A DNA stretch of 64,000 bases, from positions 26,390,508 through 26,454,507 of the forward strand of contig NC_016133.3 in the NCBI RefSeq assembly GCF_000005505.3, written 5' to 3'. This stretch comes from Brachypodium distachyon. Taxonomy: Eukaryota > Streptophyta > Magnoliopsida > Poales > Poaceae. The notes under the pieces were generated by a model. The model was not told where the DNA came from, ran no database searches, and worked only from the letters and a program-made list of their open reading frames with translations. Position numbers and translations under genes: made by a program. Positions 31,919 to 43,757 of this stretch are shown here, one piece after another; positions within the stretch are counted from its first letter, which is position 1, and every line of letters starts with the position of its first letter.

Positions 31919-33319
31919 GCAAGTTCACTTTGATCATATCCTATTACTGTCTGTTTTTAAAATACTTATGCATTAGAGTTGTTTGTAGAAATGCATTGAT
32001 AGGACTATTACTCGTACTTATGCTAGCTATGATGGACCTACTAGCTATAGTACCTTTGCCATGAATCCTCCACCAATAGCCACCGTGATTAGTGTTGCTT
32101 AGCCATGCTATGCTAGTATACGTGGGAGGGAATCTCAATCACTGTGAAACTGATATTGTGGAGTAATTTTGGAAACTTGGCAAAACACCATAATGAACCA
32201 TCCTAGGTGGACTGCTTTGAGTATTCGAGATGTTATGCGACGTCTGGTCCATTTCTATGGGTCCCTCTGAGTCGAGTCTCCGTGGATTCAGAGATGGATC
32301 GTCGATGGACGTCTTCCCGTGGATTCGGGGAGCGCTTGCGTCGCAAATGTGGAATGCCACTTGGGGTATCAGAGACTGGACTAGTTTCCTGTTTAGTAGC
32401 TTTCACTGCAACCACATGGTAATATGGGCTCTGCCAGGATGGATGTAAGACATATGATCCTGGATCCGAGGGATTGTGCAGATGTAGCCGTGTAGGTGGG
32501 AACATTCCTGTAATCGATGTCGTTGCTACTCTACCCTGAGGACAGCAAGGGATTAACACGTCGATTTCTTTTGGGTAAAGTGTACAACCTCTTGAGAGTG
32601 TCAAACTAAGTACTTAGCCGTGTCCCCGGTTACGGACAATCATGAGCAACTAGATATTGGGGCTGTAAGGAAGGTCTCACTCATTCCAATTTCCTAATAA
32701 AATAAATGGATTGAACTGGGTAGTAGCACTTGATTTATCTACTCAATGTGCTCTAGGTTAATAGGAGCATTGGTGTTTCTACCCCATGTCCATTAGTTAA
32801 CAATAATGTATCATTCAATTGTAGTACGATAAACTATGTTTTGCTACCACGCCATAAAGCCTGAATCCCACTGTACCTCAATTGCATATACTTGGTAGGA
32901 TCTGTTATAACTTCCAGGTGAACTTGCCAATACATTCAACGTATTGAACACGTAGTGGCTGCAATCAATAATGCAGGTGAATTTGACGAAGAGTGAGGTT
33001 CGTCGATGTTCTTTGGGTCATGTGCCTACATTCCAACATGCTCTCTCCTCTGGGAGTAGTTGCGACCCATTTACTCTACCTTTTTCCGCTGCCGTTTGTG
33101 AAACAATATTTTGTTATCTTGAAACTCTATTTGTTATGCTGACCCAAGGGGTTATGCAAGTTTGTAAGTACAATTAATTCTGGATGATACGATGTAATAA
33201 AGTACTTTTGACCTTTGTATCATGGTATTACATCTTGAAACTGTGTGTGCTAGTGAGTCGATCCAGGGACTAGCACAAATAAGCACAGAGATCGAACCCT
33301 GTACGGGGGGATCACTTCA

Positions 33320-34967
33320 CAATACAACACCATATCCACGAAGTTCGGAAAGGCTGCGTAATGTACGCAATGTGTTGTTGTTACACAATGACGAGCCGAC
33401 TACTTATGCAGAAGGGATGGAGGGTCCCGAGTCCGAGTTATGGCTTGAGGCGATGAGATCCGAATTAAAGTCCATGGATGAAAACCGAGTTTGGAACTTG
33501 GTAGATCCACCAGAGGGTGTAAAAACCATCGAGTGCAAATGGATATTTAAAAGGAAAACTAATATGGATGGAAATGTTCAAATGCATAAAGCTCGATTTG
33601 TCGCAAAGGGTTTTCGACAAGTTCAAGGAGTTGACTACGACGAGACTTTCTCGCCGGTAGCGATGCTTAAATCAGTTTGGATCATTCTAGCTATTGCTGC
33701 ATATTTCGATTACGAGATATGGCAAATGGATGTCAAAACGGATTTCCTTAACGGAAATTTAACCGAGGACGTGTATATGATACAGCCCGAGGGTTTTGTC
33801 GATCCAAAGAATGCTGGAAAAATATGCAAACTTCAGAAATCCATCTATGGATTGAAGCAAGCATCTCGGAGCTGGAACATTCGTTTTGATGAAGTAGTCA
33901 AAGGGTTTGGCTTCATCAAAAATGAAGAAGAACCTTGTGTATACAAGAAGTTTAGTGCAAACTCAGTCGCATTTCTAATCTTATATGTGGATGACATATT
34001 ATTGATTGGAAATGACATTCCAATGCTAGAAGCCGCCAAGGACTCATTGAAGAAAAGTTTTTCAATGAAGGACTTGGGAGAAGCGGCTTATATTTTGGGA
34101 ATCAGGATCTATAGAGATAGATCAAGGAGGCTTATTGGTTTAAGCCAGAGTACATATGCTGAGAAAGTGTTGAAGAGATTCAACATGGATGAGGCAGAGA
34201 AAGGGTTCTTGCCCATGTCGCATGGTATAAGTCTAAGCAAGACTCAGAGTCCTTCGACTTCTGATGAGCGAAGTCGGATGACTGTGATTCCGTATGCTTC
34301 GGCGGTCGGATCCATCATGTACGCCATGTTATGTACTCGACCGGATGTTTCCTATGCTCTAAGTGTTACGTACAGGTATCAGGCTGACCCTGGTGAGAGT
34401 CACTGGACAGCGGTGAAGAATATCCTTAAGTACTTGAGAAGGACTAAGGATATGTTTTTGGTTTACGGTGGTGAGGATGAGCTCGTTGTAAAGGGTTACA
34501 CCGATGCTAGTTTCCAAACCGACAAGGACGATTATCGATCACAATCTGGATACGTATTCGTGTTGAACGGAGGTGCGGTGAGCTGGAAGAGCTCTAAGCA
34601 AGAAACGGTGGCTGACTCTACAACAGAAGCTGAGTATATTGCGGCTTCGGAAGCCGCGAAAGAAGGCGTTTGGATCAGAAAGTTTGTTTCTGAGCTTGGA
34701 GTGGTTCAGGGCGCGTCCAATCCCATGGACCTCTACTGTGACAACAGTGGTGCTATCGCACAAGCCAAAGAACCACGACGACACCAAAAATCCAAACACA
34801 TACTCAGGCGTTACCATCTCATATGGGAATTCGTGGAGAGAGGTGACGTTGAGATATGCAAGGTACACACGGATCTCAATATTGCTGATCCGTTGACAAA
34901 GCCTCTCCCGCAGCCAAAGCATGAGGCGCACACACGAGCCATGGGTATGCGATACTTGGATGATTGA
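33320..34967 (+). CDS. pol: Copia reverse transcriptase and RNase H (C-terminal part of polyprotein)
   Basis: Open frame from the copia side of the junction. It starts in the linker after integrase (SSERLRNVRNVLLL) and includes the RT entry WLEAMRSELKSM, KARFVAKGF, KTDFLNG, the catalytic YVDDILLIGND (about 33984), then RNase H with ADSTTEAEYIAASEAAKE (about 34612) and DNSGAIAQAK, ending KHILRRYHL-to-MRYLDD. No stops, so this is the best kept copia domain. The frame extends upstream into the Tekay-2 LTR (from 33222), but that part is fortuitous. Confidence 0.92.
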
Positions 34968-34973
34968 CTCTGG

Positions 34974-34987
34974 TGCAAGTGGGAGAC
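34974..34987 (+). other. Polypurine tract of copia element
   Basis: AAGTGGGAGAC directly precedes the 3' LTR, in the form typical of Angela/BARE-type elements. Confidence 0.85.
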
Positions 34988-36337
34988 TGTTGGAGATATG
35001 CCCTAGAGGCAATCATATGATGATGTTATTTCCTTTGTATTCATGAGTTATTGTTATTGCTCTTGAACATCATCACTGATATGTATGAATAAATACGTGA
35101 TTTGTTTGTGAGACTATGTATTCTATGATGTTATTCTAATGGTCCCTGGTCATTGAGCTTATGCGGACACATAACCTAGACTAGCAATGTGAATCAGTAT
35201 GATGACTATGTTTCACAAGTCATAGGGCAAGGTGTTGCCGATTGATAGCATGGACTCGACAATGAGATTGTTGAGTCGGACAGACACGCACTGAGACACA
35301 ACGAGATGATTGTCATTTGTTAGTCTCAAGTACGATGTATATGCCAGTCCTAGACCTGAGGTCATCGCATGAGCTTGGGATGTGAATCGGCCTACTTAGG
35401 GGTTGCCAAACGCTACTCCGTAACTGGGTGGTTATAAAGGTAGCTTTCGGGTTTGCTAAGAGGCATGCTGCGAGTCATGGTTGATCAAGATGGGATTTGC
35501 CCCTCCTGTTCGGAGAGATATCTCTGGGCCCTCTTGAGTGATCAGATTCGGAAAGCATGCGACTTGGGTTAAGTGTTAACCCGTTCGGGAATCTGTATCA
35601 CAGGAGCGAGAAGAGAGTCGAGCTATCCACAAGGATGACAAGCACTCACCTTGAGCTCCACACAGATATCGTGAGGCAAAAGGAATGTTGCATATGACAC
35701 ATTGTATGGTTCGTCAATATACCTTGTGGTTACTCGGGAGTTGGCACGTGCTGCTAGGCGCCGCTACCAACTATCGACTTGAGTCAGTGCCAGTGGACGA
35801 GTAAGGTGTTACTCGGACCCGCAGTCCAAGCTCGCAGTCGTGTCCGTCTGACCGTGAACCTGTAGGGTCGCACGCTTAAGGGGATGGGACCGAATTGGAT
35901 CGGATCCAACTCGTATCGGGCTTAGACTCCTAATGGGCCTCAAGTGTTGAAGCCCACCAGGGAGGTCTATATAAGTGGAGGAGGCGTACCCGGTTAGGGT
36001 TACACCAGTCCAGACGCGAGTTAGACTCGGCCGTCACACCTCCACGCCCAAAGCCTTGCGATCGGATCTAGCAGTCCGCCGCACGGAGTTCCTCCCTGTA
36101 TGTGTGGATACCTCGGAGGCGCTGCACCTGCGGCGCTTGGACGAACTGTTCGTGGGATCAGCGAGGAGGAGCAGGCTGTTCGACTACTCGGCATCGACAC
36201 GCTACATCGACTCTACTTCCGTTACGGGTCTGCGCGTCTAGTGGTAATCTCGTGATCCATTATCTACAGCATTGATCCGGGCGGAAGCGGTAGAAATTTT
36301 TATTTTGTGCTAGCGTAGCATACTGCGTTCCCCAACA
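34988..36337 (+). repeat. 3' LTR of copia element, 1350 bp
   Basis: Complete from TGTTGGAGATATGCCC to TTCCCCAACA. TATA box at 35968-35974. Tat-1 antisense exon 3 resumes at 36338. Confidence 0.95.
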
Positions 36338-38193
36338 AAGGTCGATCACCGCGACACCCTCCCCCGGGCACGGTTGGGCCTGCAACAGAAAGAAGGGTTA
36401 AGATCCGAAGGGTTAGCCGAGTTATCCGGAGGCGGACACGGGAGGCTCTGGACGAGTACCTTGCGGGGCCGCCGGGCTTACGGGGGGAGCTTCCTCCTCC
36501 TCCGTTCCGGCCGCCGTTGCCGGGACGCCTGCTGCGGGCTGGACATCGGCTGCGGAAAGAGAGGACAGTACGGTTACAGATCAGCCAGCAAAGGGGATGT
36601 AAGTAAAGGAGCGGGGTAAGGTGCGGTACCTGTTGCTGGCGCAACTTAAATCGTCGGCCGGGTTGGCGCGGCTGCCGGCCTGCGTGCGCGCCTTATTGCT
36701 CGGCGCGGCAGGTGGCGAATCAGCCCTCCCCCTCTTGCCGGCGCCGTCCTTCGGGGGGTTGAGCTGGAGCTTGAAGCCCCGGAAGAGCCCCCGTGCAGGC
36801 GGAGCCGTGGGCGCCTGTGGGGTCGTCGCAGCCCGGGGCACCGCGGGACTCGTCGAGGGAGTTGCGAGGAGGTCCCCGCTGTGGCGTCGGCGGCTGCCGC
36901 GGAAGGGGGCGCCGCCGTGGCACCTGCAGCCGCTGCGGAGGTAGTCGCTGCCGCTGCGGGCGCCCTTGGTCTGCGCACGATCAAGGGCGTGTCATCCTCC
37001 TCTTCCTCCTCCTTGTCGTCCATGGGGATGACTACCCAGGTCACGGCAGGCTGGCCCACCTCATTGTCGGAGGACGGAATGGAGGGCCAGCTGACCTCCG
37101 ACTCGCCTCCACTCTCCTCAAGCACCCGCTTCCCGTGAGGTGCAGGCGGAGGAGCACGCGGGGTCTGAGTGGGGGAGTCGTTCATCAGCCCCCACTCATT
37201 GCAGGGCGGGAAGGAGGCGATGATGTCGGTCAGCCCCGGAACGCCGGCGTGTAGGGAGATAACCCCCGGAGGCAACCCCGTGACGGGGGCGTCCTCGCCG
37301 GAGATCCCCTTCACCCACACCTGGAGTGTTTCCTGGTCCACGCCCTCGTGCTGGAGGCGTGTCCTGTCCCCGGACCCCGTGTACATCCACGTGGGGCGGG
37401 AGCGCAGTTGGAGCGGCACGACGCGCCGGCTGATGAAGGTGCGCGCCACATCGAGGTCGGTGAGCCTCGCTAGCCGCAGAGCCTTGATCTTGTCCACGAT
37501 GGGGAGGAGATCGGCGTCGTGGTGGTACCAGTCCCGCCAGCCGCCGTTGGATTGCGGCAGCTTGGTCGGCACGTGGATGAACTCCTCGAGGTCTTCCACG
37601 CGGACCCACCACCAGTCGCCCCGCCACTCCTTCTCGATCTTCTTCTCCGACCGGACGATGAACTCAGACTTCAGCCGGTCGCGGGCGTGGAACACCAGCC
37701 CCGACGACATCGCCCTCGCATTATCGATGCGGGGGTAGAAGTAGTGCCGGAATAACGCCACCAACGGCATTCCTCCGACGAACGCCTCACAGAGGAACTG
37801 GAAGATGGCGAGGAAATAGAGGGAGGAGGGGTGGAGTTGCGCCACCCGCAACTAAAACGACTCCATGAGTGCATGGAGGAACAGGGAGAACGGCAACACC
37901 AACCCTGCGAGGATGAAGCACCCGAACACCCGGAAGTCGTTTTCCTGGTGCCCGGCACTGGTGGGGAAGATCAGGGTCTTGCCATACTCATTGAACCCGG
38001 AGGCAACGGCGTGCCGGATTTTGTCCATTGCCTCGCCATTGTAGCCGGGCCGGAAGAAGGCGAGCGTGGCCCTCATCGCCCGCTTCTTCTGCTCTTTATC
38101 TGCGGCGGCTTTGGTGGTCGCCTCGCTCTTGCTGGCCGCCGGCTTCTTTGGGGCCTTCCCTTCCTTCCCTTTCCTGGTTGTGGGGGGCGCCAT
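36338..38193 (-). pseudogene. Tat-1 antisense gene, exons 1, 2 and start of 3
   Basis: Exon 1 runs from ATG 38193 down to 36630, exon 2 is 36549-36460, and exon 3 starts at 36379 and is cut by copia at 36338. Introns 36550-36629 and 36380-36459 are 80 bp each with GT...AG ends and pyrimidine-rich acceptors; both fall at the same phase as in the copy at 59951. The N-terminus (MAPPTTRKGKE) is Lys-rich. The central region with FIVRSEKKIEKEWRGDWWWVRVED, FYPRIDNARAMSSG and PPCNEWG is what Pfam calls a 'putative gypsy type transposon' region (Transposase_28), as far as I recall. An acidic DDKEEEEEDDTPLIVRR stretch and a basic, Pro-rich tail (GFKLQLNPPK and onward) follow. A TAG at 37852-37854 replaces a Gln codon. 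Function unknown. Confidence 0.85.
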
Positions 38194-38209
38194 GGGGAGC
38201 GTTGGCGAA

Positions 38210-39087
38210 GCAAGTCATCCCGTCCTCGTGTCCATTCGCGATCTGGGGGCTGGACATCGTCGGCAAACTACGAGAGCAGTTGGCGGCTACGAGTACCTAC
38301 TTGTGGCCATCGACAAGTTCTCGAAGTGGATCGAGGTGGAGCCTGTCCGAGCCGTTACGGCGCAGGCGGCCATCAAGTTCTTCGAGGGCATTATGTGCTG
38401 GTTTGGTGTGCCTAACGGCATCATCACCGACAACGGCACGCAATTCACTAGTGCAGTGTTCCAAGCTTACTGCTAGGACATGGGCACTAAGATTCACTTT
38501 GCCTCCGTCGCTCATCCGAGGAGCAACGGCCAAGTGGAGCGAGCCAACGCGGAAGTGCTGCGGGCACTCAAGACGAGAACCTTTGACAAGCTCAAAGGCC
38601 ACAGGAAACACTAGGTTGAAGAACTTCAGCCCGTGCTGTGGTCACTACGGAACACACCAAGTCGGGCGACGGGTCAAACTCCATTTGCCCTCGTCTACGG
38701 GGCAGAAGCTGTGCTACCCCTCGAGCTCAAGTATGGGTCACCTCGGGTACGCGTGTACAGCGACAAGAACCAACACATGCAGAGGATTGATGACCTTACC
38801 TTCATCGAGGAGATTCGATGCCGGGCTACTGTACGAGCTGCAAGCTACCAGCAGGGACTCCGTCGTTATCACGACAGAAGAGTCCATCCCCGGGGGCTCG
38901 AGGTTGGAGACCTCGTCCTGCGCCGGATACAAGGAACGAAGGCTGGGAACAAGTTGACTCCAATCTGAGAAGGCCTTTTCTGGGTAGTGCAGGTGACCAG
39001 ACCGGGGGCTGTCCGGCTCGAAACCGAAGAAGTCTTGCCGGTGCCCAATAGTTGGAACATTGAGCACCTACGCAAGTTCTACCCGTG
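38210..39087 (+). pseudogene. Tat-2 integrase (core and C-terminus)
   Basis: Starts inside integrase at the QVIPSSCPF stretch and runs through WGLDIVGKL (frame change near 38270), ITDNGTQFTS, NGQVERAN, LVYGAEAVLPLE to LRKFYP. Stops: TAG after FQAYC (38476), TAG for Trp near 38614, TGA near 38968. The left junction abuts the 5' UTR of the Tat-1 antisense gene with no LTR between them. Its start coincides with the point where Tat-3 ends (51417). Confidence 0.87.
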
Positions 39088-39810
39088 AAACGGTGACGCC
39101 TTACCCACGGGTCATGCTGCGGCAGCGTGCCTCTTTAAGCTAGTGTAGCCGGGCAAGGCCTGATTGTAATCCGCTAGCACAAAGTTGAATAAAGATAAGT
39201 ATTGCATTGGTAAATATTGTGGCTTGCTGTGAATGCTTCTATCTCCTGCTCCAGGTGAACAGAATTGTCTCCTCATCCTTGGCCGTGAGCAGGGTGCTGC
39301 CGGGACCCCGAAAACCAAGCTCGTTGCCGGGACGCCCCGGAACGAGGCCTAGCAGTTGCCGGACCCGTTCGCAACGTGCTCCATGCTAGCGAGGCACTGT
39401 GGAAATGTAAAGATGCTCGCACCCAGGTCCGAGGTCGACTCTTCTGTGCCCGGGGGCTGGGAGGCAGAAGGTTATCCGGTTTATATTGTTTTTCGTACAG
39501 TTCAAATTTTTTTTGCTATGTACCTTGGGCACTGCAGGAATCTGACATGGAGGGTAGAGATAAGGCGAAGGCACACGATGACGCTCATGGGGTGGTCACG
39601 GGTGTCGTTGTCTTGCGAGTAAGTTGTACATATATGACAATTACTTCGAGGCTTGATGCAGGAAACTGAGACAGGGCCGGGCCAGTGCCTCCATGCTGCG
39701 ACTGGTGGTCCCAGGCGTGTGGAGGCAAGAGCAGCGCTTTGGCTATTTAAGGAGATTAGGGCAAGTGCAATGCCAGCAATGGGCAAGAAGGCAAGAGATA
39801 TCGTAGAGAG

Positions 39811-39863
39811 GCGATGGTGATGCATCCCTCTGCGCTTGTCGCTGAGGGTGTTCCCACCATCGC
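39811..39863 (+). repeat. Foldback 1 in Tat-2 3' region
   Basis: GCGATGGTG (39811-39819) pairs with CACCATCGC (39855-39863), nine perfect pairs. Confidence 0.55.
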
Positions 39864-39930
39864 GGCCTTGCCACATCCCTTACGAAACAACACCAAAAAT
39901 TGCGATGAGACAAGCGAGAGGCGTCGTGAA

Positions 39931-39997
39931 GGCGCGGTGGGGGTGCATGCCTCCGCGGCTCCGAAGGTGCTGCTGGAGGGTGCACTGCCACCGCGTC
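39931..39997 (+). repeat. Foldback 2 in Tat-2 3' region
   Basis: CGCGGTGG (39933-39940) pairs with CCACCGCG (39988-39995), flanked by further G-U and G-C pairs. The GGGTGCATGC and GGTGCACTGCC segments inside recur in the Tat-1 foldback. Confidence 0.55.
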
Positions 39998-40534
39998 CTT
40001 GCCATAGCTCTCAACAAGGCGCAACAAGTCCAAAAAGAACGGGAACCTAAGTATCTCATTTTGGGTGCTTGGTTTTTCGCTTTAGTAACACTGGTTTGCT
40101 GGGGTAAGCTCGCTCCCCGTGTAGTCGGAGCGTAGGAAGGAGGCTTGCAGGGTGAGGACGCCCCCCACACGTGGCTCGCGAGTCCGTTTTGAAGGCGTGC
40201 GCGCTGGGGTAGTTAACCTGCAGGCGGAGTGACTAGCCGCTGTTGTTTGGTCCTAGGTCGGTACCGCGGGTCCGACCCGGGTCCCTAGTCTGGCCAAGCA
40301 TGTGGTTGGCGAGTCCTCGGGTACGCAAGGCTAAAACACGGGAAGGACAGAGCCCCTCCCCGGCAAGCTAGTTTTAGGCAAGGGAGCAAGTAAAAATAGC
40401 ATCAGATATATATTAAAGCTTGGGCAAAAAAAGTTGACGAGTAACACTGATAATGACAAGGGAAAGCTAACATAAAAAGTTCTAAAGCGCCACGCGCCAC
40501 TTACAGGTAAATAAAAAAAGGAGAAGGAAGGAAA

Positions 40535-42100
40535 CTACACGGGAGGTGCTCCCGGGCTGGTTACGTCGGTGTCAGGGGCATCCTCGGCATCGGGGGCTTC
40601 TCCGGCAACCTCCTCAGTAGCAGCTTCGTCTTCATCGACCTTGCCCTGCATTCGCGCAACCATCTCATCCACGACGCCCTGCACCGCCTCCCGGTGGGTC
40701 TTGGCCTCTTGCTCGTCCGACCAGGCGTCGAAGACCGACTCGAACGGGAAGTCGGGGTGGGCGGAGTGGACCTGGGTGAGAATCTGCCCGGCGACCTGCT
40801 CGGCTACAAGGCCGACTTGCCAGTCCCTGAAGGCCGTGGCACAGTTCTGTAGGCCGCTCAGTCAGCCGACGAAGTCTGTGAAGAACGAAGTGAACCTCCC
40901 CATGTCTGCCCCATCGAAGGAAGCCACAGGGATGTCGAACCCCTGCAGCGCCTCCACCACCGAATCGGCCAGCTTCTTCAGCCTAGCCACCTCCTCTGTC
41001 CTGCGGGCCCGCCGCTCGGTGCACGCACCGCGAGCCTCCTAGGCCTGCATCCTATGCTCGCGGCACTCGGACTTCAGCCTACCGATCTCCGACGCCTTCT
41101 TGGTGTTGTCGTCGTCGATCGGCCGGAGTTCCTGCCGCACCATGTCGAGCTCGCTCTGAAGGGACGAGCTGGCATCTTGGGCGGCCTTGAGCTGCCCTAC
41201 AAGCTTGCGCTCCCAGGAGCGGACCTGGTCCTGCAGCTCCTTCTCCCGACGCGCTAAAGCTTCGGCTGCTGTTGCAGCCGCCGTCTCCAGCTCTCCGACT
41301 TCGCGGCGGAGGCGTTGGATCTCCAGGGAGTAGCCGGACAGTAAGTTCGTCTTCTCTCGGAGACGCCCTTCGAATGAGTCCAGAGCCGCCTGGTGCTCCT
41401 CCTTGCTCTTGGCATGTGTGGCCTTTACCAGCTCGAGCTCCCGCTGGTGCTCTTGCTGCAGATCCCACAGCTGCTGGACGACCTGCGCCTCCGCCACCCC
41501 TTGCATAGCAGGCGTTGCGCCGGCTTGCCGCACCTGCTGGAGTTCCTCCCGGAGCCGCTACAGCTCGGTGTGCTGCTCCTTCGCCTCCCATCGCGCTGCG
41601 CCTAGTTCCGCCACTGCGCGGGCATGGTGCTGCTGCGCGTCATTGAAGAAATCGACGAACATCCACTGCTGCTGCTGGATGTTGTCGATCACTTGGTGTC
41701 CCTGCTAGAACACGCCGGGGTCGAAGGTGATCCGACCCCAAGTCCGCCCAGCGAGCTCCCCTGCTCCTAGGAGGAGGAGGAGGAGCCTCCGCAACCGTCT
41801 GCGTCAGGATTTGATGGCGTGCCCCCGGCCTGGCCGAGCCCCGCCACTCCCTGCTCGTCCAAAGGGGCGAGCTGGGGGCTCGGGGGCTTCTCCAGGGCAC
41901 CACCGCCCGCCCCAGCTGGCGGAGGCTCCTCTGTGTCACCCGCCTCAGATGGCGCCCCCTGCGTGGCGTCACCTGTGGCAGCAGTCACGGCCCCGGCAGG
42001 CGCCGTAACCGATTGCTGAAGGGCTCCGACGGAGACAACCTCCGCCGGAGCATCATCGTCGACCTCGCCAGTGAGATCGATTACCCGCACCTCTGTAGCT
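40535..42100 (-). pseudogene. Tat-2 antisense gene, exon 3 remnant
   Basis: Reading right to left: Glu/Asp/Ala/Pro-rich segment (about 41770-42100), coiled coil (41039-41620, with repeated Glu/Gln/Leu), then the FTSFFTDFVG and HPDFPFESVFDAWSDEQEAKTH block, ending at TAG 40535-40537. Stops lie at about 41708, 41560, 41040 and 40861. Similarity to the Tat-1 and Tat-5 copies is clear only in the second half, so it is a divergent subfamily. The right end is cut by the Tekay-3 LTR remnant; exons 1-2 are missing. Confidence 0.8.
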
Positions 42101-42581
42101 ATGATGATTTTATGCAAACAGCCAAACTCCACATAGCTAAATTTTGCATGTACTTGGTAGGTCTTTTATAACTCTGGTGAACTTGCCAATACATTCAAAT
42201 GTATTGACCACGTAGTGGCTGCAATTAACAATGCAGGTGGATCCGACGATGAGTGAGGTTCGTCGTTATGTTGTGGTCATGTGCTTACATTCCAACATGC
42301 TCTCACCGTGGAGTAGTTGAGGCCCTTTTGTTCTACCCTTTTCCGTTGCAGTTTTGAAACATTGTTTTATGATGATGAAACAATATTTGTTTTATGCTGG
42401 CCCAAGAGGTCATGCGAGGTTGTAAGTACTATTTAAATTCTGGATGATGCGATGTAATAAAGTACTTTTGACATTTGCTTCTGTATATTTCATCATGAAA
42501 CTGTGTGTGCTAGTGAGTCGATCCAAGGACTAGCACAGTAAACACAGAGATCGAACCCTAATAAGGGGGAGGATCGCTTGA
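42101..42581 (+). repeat. 5' LTR remnant of Tekay-3
   Basis: Aligns with 50002-50479 of the 3' LTR; about 2.3 kb of the LTR's 5' part is missing. It ends CGCTTGA where the other LTRs have CGCTTCA. Terminal hairpin at 42501-42547. Confidence 0.92.
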
Positions 42582-42583
42582 GA

Positions 42584-42595
42584 TGGTATCAGAGC
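42584..42595 (+). other. Primer binding site of Tekay-3
   Basis: TGGTATCAGAGC two bases after the LTR, identical to that of Tekay-1. Confidence 0.9.
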
Positions 42596-43070
42596 AATGT
42601 GTTGCTTGTAGGAACATGACCCTAGTTTGGATTAGGATAAGACAAGACCAAAGACCAAACCTTAGGAATATTTCTCATCCCTATCTGATCTATATCTATA
42701 TACATACATTTTATTCCTTATCCCTATTAATCTAAATCTTTGCATTTATATCTACATATGCATGACATGTTTATTGTTTTGTTCCACATATACACCGAAT
42801 ACTATGTTTATTACCACATATGCATGCTTATTATATTATACCACAAATGCATACTTATTTTATTTACACCATACACCACCATAATCATGTTGCCATGTTA
42901 CCCACATAATATTATGCATCCAATTTTATATTGACATTTCCACCCTAACAATAATGTTCATTACTTCATTCTCACTTACTACCTTTACCTTATTTTATTT
43001 TTCCTTCATACATCCGACCATTTGATCATGTCACTGATACTCCCTTATCTACCATCTTTGTTTTCTATAG
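42596..43070 (+). other. Tekay-3 AT-rich leader
   Basis: No gene; it is AT-rich with repeated CATATGCAT-like words. The end, CTTTGTTTTCTATAG, directly before the ORF0 ATG, is an excellent 3' splice-site match. Confidence 0.5.
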
Positions 43071-43757
43071 ATGGGAAGCTCAACACCGTTCGGCAACGTA
43101 CCGCCGTTCACCCGCGTCTACTACCCCTCCACGGACGACGACCAGTTGTTCGGTACCCCTTTGGCGGCACTGTGTGCGTTCCTCGACCTGCCACTACCCA
43201 GGTTCGGAGGCCGAGTCGAGACCGCCACACCCGAGGGATGGCAGCCACGGTGGGAGATCAAGGCGAACATCCGCGGGCGTGAGATCGCGCCAGCTACGCT
43301 GGACATCACCTTCATCAGCCGCTACCCCACCTTCGAGCAAGGCCTTCAGTTTGCCATGCAGTGCGCCTTCGCGCAGGTGTGCCGGGACTATCGGCACGAG
43401 TTCCCCGAGGACTCCCCCTTCCTCCTCTTTGGAAGGCGGAACCATGCATGCTCGGCAGTGACTACAACCAACGACGAGGATGCAACCCCAGTAACGACCC
43501 ACTTCGAGAACATGGAGATAAACACCGTGGACTTGGAGTCTTGCCTCGAGCACGAGATAACCAGGGCCGACCTAGCCGAGGAGCAGGTTGGTAATCTACC
43601 GGGAGAGAAGACCCAGTGACTGGAGGACAAGACCGTGTTGGAGAACACTGTCCTCAACATGGGAGACGCCATCGCGCAGCTGCAGTATGAGAGGGACCAG
43701 GCTCGCTACTACTGCGAGCAGTTCCAGGGGTTCATCGTAGCCGCAGCCGCAGCCGCA
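43071..43757 (+). pseudogene. Tekay-3 ORF0 (truncated and fused to gag)
   Basis: Homologue of ORF0 at 1326. The N-terminal domain (NIRGREIAPATLDITF, then GLQFAMQCAFAQVC) is intact. A TGA at 43617-43619 (probable CGA) stops it, and the frame continues into the coiled coil up to an Ala run encoded by a (GCCGCA)3 repeat. There a deletion of about 1 kb joins it to the C-terminal part of gag. The acidic tail, the gag start and most of the capsid are lost. Confidence 0.82.

Larger units (their letters stand above)
24898..33319 (+). mobile_element. Tekay-2, 5'-deleted chromovirus with nested solo LTR
   Basis: It consists of an integrase piece (24898-25085), a solo LTR inserted in it (25086-29109), the rest of integrase with chromodomain (29115-30072), a PPT and a full 3' LTR (30085-33319). 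Its 5' LTR, ORF0, gag, protease, RT and RNase H are absent; the left junction goes directly from copia integrase to Tekay integrase. The right junction (LTR end TTCA at 33319) is normal. A deletion spanning the left of the insertion and part of the copia integrase explains this best. Confidence 0.88.
30085..33319 (+). repeat. 3' LTR of Tekay-2, 3235 bp
   Basis: Begins TGTAACATCCC after a weak PPT (AAGGAGG, about 30071) and ends ATCACTTCA, where copia resumes. TATAAA at 30749-30754, GC-rich leader to GGTGAGC near 31195, exon-like block 31859-31918, double palindrome 32589-32617 (first palindrome with one central C-to-T) and terminal hairpin 33241-33288. The 244-residue minus-strand ORF across the leader is a GC-composition artefact. 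Confidence 0.93.
20553..36337 (+). mobile_element. Ty1/copia element (Angela/BARE-like), 15.8 kb with nested Tekay-2
   Basis: The element is defined by two LTRs (20553-21898 and 34988-36337) that differ by roughly 2-3% by eye, a PBS, gag, protease, integrase before RT (copia order), RNase H and a PPT. It splits exon 3 of the Tat-1 antisense gene. Its integrase is interrupted at about 24898 by Tekay-2, and copia coding resumes at 33320, with about 250 residues of integrase and linker missing. LTR start (TGTTGGAGATATGCCC) and PPT (AAGTGGGAGAC) resemble Angela/BARE-type elements. No target duplication is visible: 5' flank and 3' flank (AAGGT) do not match. Confidence 0.93.
39088..40534 (+). other. 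Tat-2 noncoding 3' region with two foldbacks
   Basis: Homologous to 17639-19152. No gene. It holds CTATTTAAGG near 39744 (TATA-like), stem-loops 39811-39863 and 39931-39997, and a GC-rich block at about 40130-40345 like 18660-18935. Confidence 0.6.

Noticed and set aside
33222..33319. N-terminal extension of the copia RT ORF
   Set aside because: These codons belong to the end of the Tekay-2 LTR; joining to RT is by chance.
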